From: JAUZQZ01 sp964492105
Lineage (GTDB): Bacteria; Pseudomonadota; Zetaproteobacteria; Mariprofundales; Mariprofundaceae
DNA: 36,620 nt
Direction of reading: 5' to 3'
Assembly: GCA_964492105.1 (NCBI GenBank)
Contig: CAZBJB010000007.1
Span: 1-36,620 of the forward strand
The position numbers and the translations under genes are program-made. Each line of letters begins with the position of its first letter. Position 1 is the stretch's first letter. Shown here piece by piece: positions 34,376-36,620 of the stretch. Under the pieces are notes generated by a model. That model searched no databases and had not been told where the DNA came from. It saw nothing but the letters and a program-made list of their open reading frames with translations.

Positions 34376-36027
34376 TGAAAACATCGGAATTGCTCGTTCG
34401 CTGCCTGGAGGCGGAAGGCATCGAATATATTTTTGGCGTGCCGGGTGAGGAAAACGCCGATTTCATGATCGCGCTGGAGCAATCCGATTCGATTCGATTC
34501 ATCCTGACCCGGCACGAGCAGGGTGCGGCATTCATGGCTGAAGCCTATGGCCGTTTGACCGGCAACCCTGCCGTATGCCTTGGCACGCTGGGTCCGGGAG
34601 CGACCAATTTAATGACCGGCGTTGCCAATGCCAATATGGATCGGGTGCCGATGCTGGTGCTGACCGGTCAGGGTGCGACAACCCGCCTGCACAAGGAGTC
34701 GCATCAGATCATGGATGTGGTCGCCATGTTCAAACCGGTGACCAAATGGAGCGCCTCCATTCGTCATCCGTCCGCCGTACCCGAGATCGTGCGTAAGTCC
34801 GTGCGCCTTGCGCGCAGTGAAAAACCCGGCGTGTGCCATATTGAACTGCCGGAAGATATTGCCGGAATGGAAACGGCCGAGCAGCCCATGCAGCCGCACC
34901 GCTATCCGCATCCCGTGGCTGATTCCGACCAGATTGAAGCGGCATTTGCTATGCTGAGACATGCCAAACGGCCAGTGATTCTGGCAGGCAATGGATGTAT
35001 CCGTCGGCATGCCAGTGGCGAGTTGCGGCGTTTTTGTGAGGTTACCGGTATTGGCGTCATCAGCACCTTTATGGCCAAGGGATGCGTGGATATGGATGCC
35101 GATTACTGTCTGTACACCATTGGCCTGCAAGCCAGAGATGTGGTCGCCTGCGCGCTGGATGCCGCCGACCTGGTGATTACGCTGGGCTACGACATGGTCG
35201 AATACCATCCGCTTTTATGGAATGCCGCAGGCAACAAGCACATCATTCATATTGATTCATGTCCGGCGGAAATTGATGCGCATTACCAACCTGAACTGGA
35301 ACTCATTGGTGATCTTCCCCACACGCTGGCAACCATCAATGCGGATATCGAACGGCTGGGCGCTGTGACGCGCAACCTCTCGCAGCAGTCCAACACGCGG
35401 CAGCGGATGCAGCAGGAATTATTGCAGCATGCCGGGGATGAGACGGAGCAAACCATCCGGCCACAGAAGGCGCTGGCCGACGTGCGCAAGGTTCTGGGGC
35501 CAGGCGATATCCTGTTGTCCGATGTCGGCGCGCACAAAATGTGGATTGCCCGTCATTATCATTGCCATGAGCCCAACACATGCCTGATTCCCAATGGCTT
35601 CTGTTCCATGGGTTTTGCCCTGCCGGGAGCAATCGGAGTGGCGCTGGTGTATCCCGATCGGCGGATTTTAGCCATTTGTGGCGATGCGGGATTCATGATG
35701 AATGTTCAGGAGATGGAGACTGCCAGGCGTCTGAACAGCAATATCGTGGTGATGGTCTGGGAGGATCACGCCTACGGATTGATTGCATGGAAGCAACAGA
35801 ATCAGTTCGGACATCACACTGATCTCGGTTTCGGAAATCCTGACTGGATGCAATTGTCCGGGGCCTTTGGTTGGCATGGGCATTGTGTAGAAAAAAGTGT
35901 GGAACTACAGGGTACGCTTAATACGGCATTCACCGAATCCGGCCCCAGCCTGATCGTGATCCCGATTGATTACCGCGAAAACATGAAGCTGAGTGAACGG
36001 TTGGGGAATATTGTCTGCTCGATCTGA
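34375..36027 (+). CDS. Acetolactate synthase large subunit-like ThDP enzyme
   Basis: A 550-residue thiamine diphosphate enzyme with N-terminal PYR, central and C-terminal PP domains. The catalytic glutamate is E48 (TRHEQGAAFMAEAYGR), and GTLGPGATNLMTG is intact. The Mg-ThDP motif reads GDA (436-438), not GDG, with WEDHAYG (E463, D464) in place of the usual NDN. Similar variants occur, as I recall, in catabolic or unassigned relatives such as PRK08322. No regulatory small subunit (ilvN) follows, which speaks against a biosynthetic IlvB role. With the coupled aldehyde dehydrogenase it may make or break an alpha-keto-derived aldehyde; the reaction is not established. Confidence 0.85.
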   Translation: MKTSELLVRCLEAEGIEYIFGVPGEENADFMIALEQSDSIRFILTRHEQGAAFMAEAYGRLTGNPAVCLGTLGPGATNLMTGVANANMDRVPMLVLTGQGATTRLHKESHQIMDVVAMFKPVTKWSASIRHPSAVPEIVRKSVRLARSEKPGVCHIELPEDIAGMETAEQPMQPHRYPHPVADSDQIEAAFAMLRHAKRPVILAGNGCIRRHASGELRRFCEVTGIGVISTFMAKGCVDMDADYCLYTIGLQARDVVACALDAADLVITLGYDMVEYHPLLWNAAGNKHIIHIDSCPAEIDAHYQPELELIGDLPHTLATINADIERLGAVTRNLSQQSNTRQRMQQELLQHAGDETEQTIRPQKALADVRKVLGPGDILLSDVGAHKMWIARHYHCHEPNTCLIPNGFCSMGFALPGAIGVALVYPDRRILAICGDAGFMMNVQEMETARRLNSNIVVMVWEDHAYGLIAWKQQNQFGHHTDLGFGNPDWMQLSGAFGWHGHCVEKSVELQGTLNTAFTESGPSLIVIPIDYRENMKLSERLGNIVCSI

Positions 36028-36385
36028 AACACTCTGAGGGCCAAGGGTCGAGTAGAGACTTTTACACGGGAACTCTCCCAGCAAACACTTGCGAATACCA
36101 TCTACCTCTTCCGGCCATCCCTTGGGAAATTGAACGATGCGCCTGATTGCACTGTGAGTCCTCCGAGATCAAGTCCCAACGCTGCTGTAAATTCATTTCC
36201 CGTCAGGTTCGCATTTCTCATTTATGCTCCGTACCCTGGCGCCATACTGTTTCATCCGGGCGTTCCGCCATTCGTGAAACTTGGTCATGTCGAAGTATCG
36301 CGTCCCTGTTGATCAGGTTTCATGCTTCTCCGCCAGCATCCACCCGTATATGAAGACTGGCGCATAAACGGTTCACTATGGACTT
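36028..36385. other. Non-coding region with IS remnant
   Basis: No intact gene. 36169-36192 and 36318-36345 match 19668-19723, with an extra 125 bases or so between them here. On the minus strand a 31-residue open stretch (36288 to 36193, MTKFHEWRNARMKQYG) and a following open frame without a start look like coding debris. I cannot name the family. This is probably the inside of the element whose ends gave the MITE. Confidence 0.5.
36193..36288 (-). pseudogene. 31-residue ORF fragment in IS remnant
   Basis: An ATG-to-TGA reading rich in basic and aromatic residues (KFHEWRNARMKQYGARVRS). The upstream frame is closed by a stop shortly before. It has no recognised domain; taken as debris because it sits inside a repeated fragment. 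Confidence 0.3.
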
Positions 36386-36546
36386 GAGCCTCTTGCAAAG
36401 CTCTGGGTGGATGAGCGGCAATCCAACTTTGAGACCATTTTCGGGATTGAATAAGCTGCATGATGATTCCATGGAGCGAAATTCAAGCTCGGAAATGGGC
36501 CGAAGTGGGGAAGCAGATCGCCGCTCATGAGTTTTGCAAGAGGCTC
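36386..36546. mobile_element. 161-bp MITE family A, second full copy
   Basis: Same length and orientation as 30630-30790, with about 14 differences by eye. The right end GTTTTGCAAGAGGCTC is perfect; the left end reads GAGCCTCTTGCAAAGC. Flanks (ACTT / ATGT) do not show a clear target duplication, so it is older or was rearranged. Confidence 0.9.
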
Positions 36547-36620
36547 ATGTGGCAATCTCTTCTGTAACTGAAGTTTCACCGTTTAATGATCTGATTCATT
36601 CACGCAACCATTCGTAATAA

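Noticed and set aside
1..36620. CRISPR arrays, tRNA or rRNA genes
   Set aside because: No regularly spaced short repeats with unique spacers and no recognisable tRNA or rRNA were found by reading. The regular repeats at 14.4-15.4 kb are coding.

Overview
The window reads as chromosomal DNA of a Gram-negative bacterium of the Pseudomonadota. The best guess is a beta- or gammaproteobacterium or a close relative; no rRNA or species marker is present. Supporting signs are the dprA-topA and comEC-exbB-exbD neighbourhoods, a proteobacterial AmgK-type sugar kinase, NirBD, and a short C-terminal sorting tail of the JDVT-CTERM type with its dedicated CAAX-like protease. Most of the window is dense housekeeping coding sequence. 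The gaps are loaded with small mobile repeats.

Layout. 1-2.9 kb: assimilatory-type nitrite reductase nirBD (minus strand). 3.2-4.3 kb: DAHP synthase (plus), behind a promoter whose -35 box lies in repeat DNA. 4.4-19.4 kb: a long minus-strand run. In transcription order it holds argS, a SPOR-domain cell-envelope protein, an AmgK-like kinase, a small coiled-coil ORF, a large secreted beta-propeller/Ig protein with a C-terminal sorting signal, a monohaem cytochrome with a predicted beta-barrel, the MrtJ-type intramembrane protease, slyD, ribD, comEC, exbB, exbD and lysC. 19.8-23.7 kb: an AddA-like helicase-nuclease without an adjacent AddB, and a Sel1-repeat protein (plus). 23.7-25.0 kb: a Crp/Fnr-family regulator divergent from a bacteriohaemerythrin, with an FNR/DNR-type box between them. 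25.2-30.5 kb: topA, dprA, a LysM protein and plsY (minus). 31.1-36.0 kb (plus): a membrane protein with a basic tail, a glutamate synthase-like pseudogene with two internal deletions, an aldehyde dehydrogenase and an acetolactate synthase-like ThDP enzyme.

The most interesting part is 10.8-15.9 kb. A glutamic-type intramembrane protease (MrtJ type) sits just downstream of its probable substrate, a secreted protein with seven FG-GAP repeats, Ig-like domains and a GGGGGC-hydrophobic-RRLRKE tail. A periplasm- or outer-membrane-directed protein with one CxxCH haem site lies between them. The propeller gene starts at a TGATG overlap with a coiled-coil ORF whose last codons are a (GCAT)5.5 microsatellite. 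By frame arithmetic, gain of one unit would fuse the two ORFs in frame and loss of one would send the upstream frame past the junction out of phase. This is a possible contingency (phase-variation) switch on a surface protein.

The gaps hold three full copies of a 161-bp MITE with 16-bp terminal repeats, plus end fragments. One copy supplies the last six codons and the stop of topA. A second family is a palindromic element of about 60 bp built on GGATCC-containing arms; one copy is a perfect 28-bp-arm hairpin in which both arms carry matching base changes.
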